From IMG/VR virus record IMGVR_UViG_3300009515_000019, positions 1 to 30,950 of that record: a DNA stretch of 30,950 nt; one strand, given 5' to 3'. Source of the stretch: a virus. The notes below the pieces were generated by a model. The model worked only from the letters and a program-made list of their open reading frames with translations. It was not told where the DNA came from and searched no databases. The position numbers and the translations under genes are program-made. Positions within the stretch are counted from its first letter, which is position 1, and every line of letters starts with the position of its first letter. Below, piece after piece: positions 30,950-30,950 of this stretch.

Positions 30950-30950
30950 T

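Overview
The window is the late (packaging, capsid, tail, lysis, internal virion protein) module of a tailed double-stranded DNA phage. It reads as podovirus-like. There is a terminase pair, portal, scaffold and SU10-type capsid protein, a short-tail adaptor and nozzle set, several fibre/spike proteins and a giant internal virion protein. There is no tail tube, sheath, tape measure or long-tail chaperone. An M15 peptidase endolysin beside a GTA-type 3TM holin, together with purine-rich Shine-Dalgarno sites on most genes, points to a Gram-negative, probably proteobacterial host. I cannot name the host or the phage genus, and no integrase, repressor gene or RNA polymerase is visible here.

Layout. 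Positions 1-450 are non-coding: an AT-rich stretch with GTACA palindromes, then a cluster of G runs with GGGGGAAT iterons. Two leftward genes (1228 to 487) end at a good intrinsic terminator (451-480). A regulatory gap (1229-1724) of about 500 bases holds operator-like palindromes, a 33-bp inverted repeat and a TTGACA promoter candidate. Everything from 1725 to 30603 is on the plus strand and tightly packed, often with ATGA, GTGA or TTGA overlaps and several GTG/TTG starts. The order is: terminase small subunit, PD-(D/E)XK nuclease, terminase large subunit, portal, small overlapping gene, scaffold, major capsid protein, terminator, small unknown genes, a membrane protein, a repeat-rich structural protein, tail appendage proteins, endolysin, holin, beta-helix spike, head-tail adaptor, second fibre, beta-propeller protein, tail nozzle, small tail protein, cupin+SET protein, and three internal/ejection proteins, the last of 1796 residues. 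A leftward gene (30949 to 30635) converges on the end.

The most unusual signals lie outside the standard phage parts list. One is a family of four 33-bp inverted repeats (13-bp arms, 7-bp centre) at 1614, 9169, 22385 and 30600. The copies share a conserved sequence asymmetry and sit at boundaries of gene blocks. A second is a cupin+SET domain gene inside the tail/internal-protein block, with its own near-consensus sigma70 promoter and one of these repeats over the predicted transcription start and start codon. A third is a PD-(D/E)XK nuclease gene lodged between, and overlapping, the terminase subunits. There is also clear modular duplication among fibre genes.
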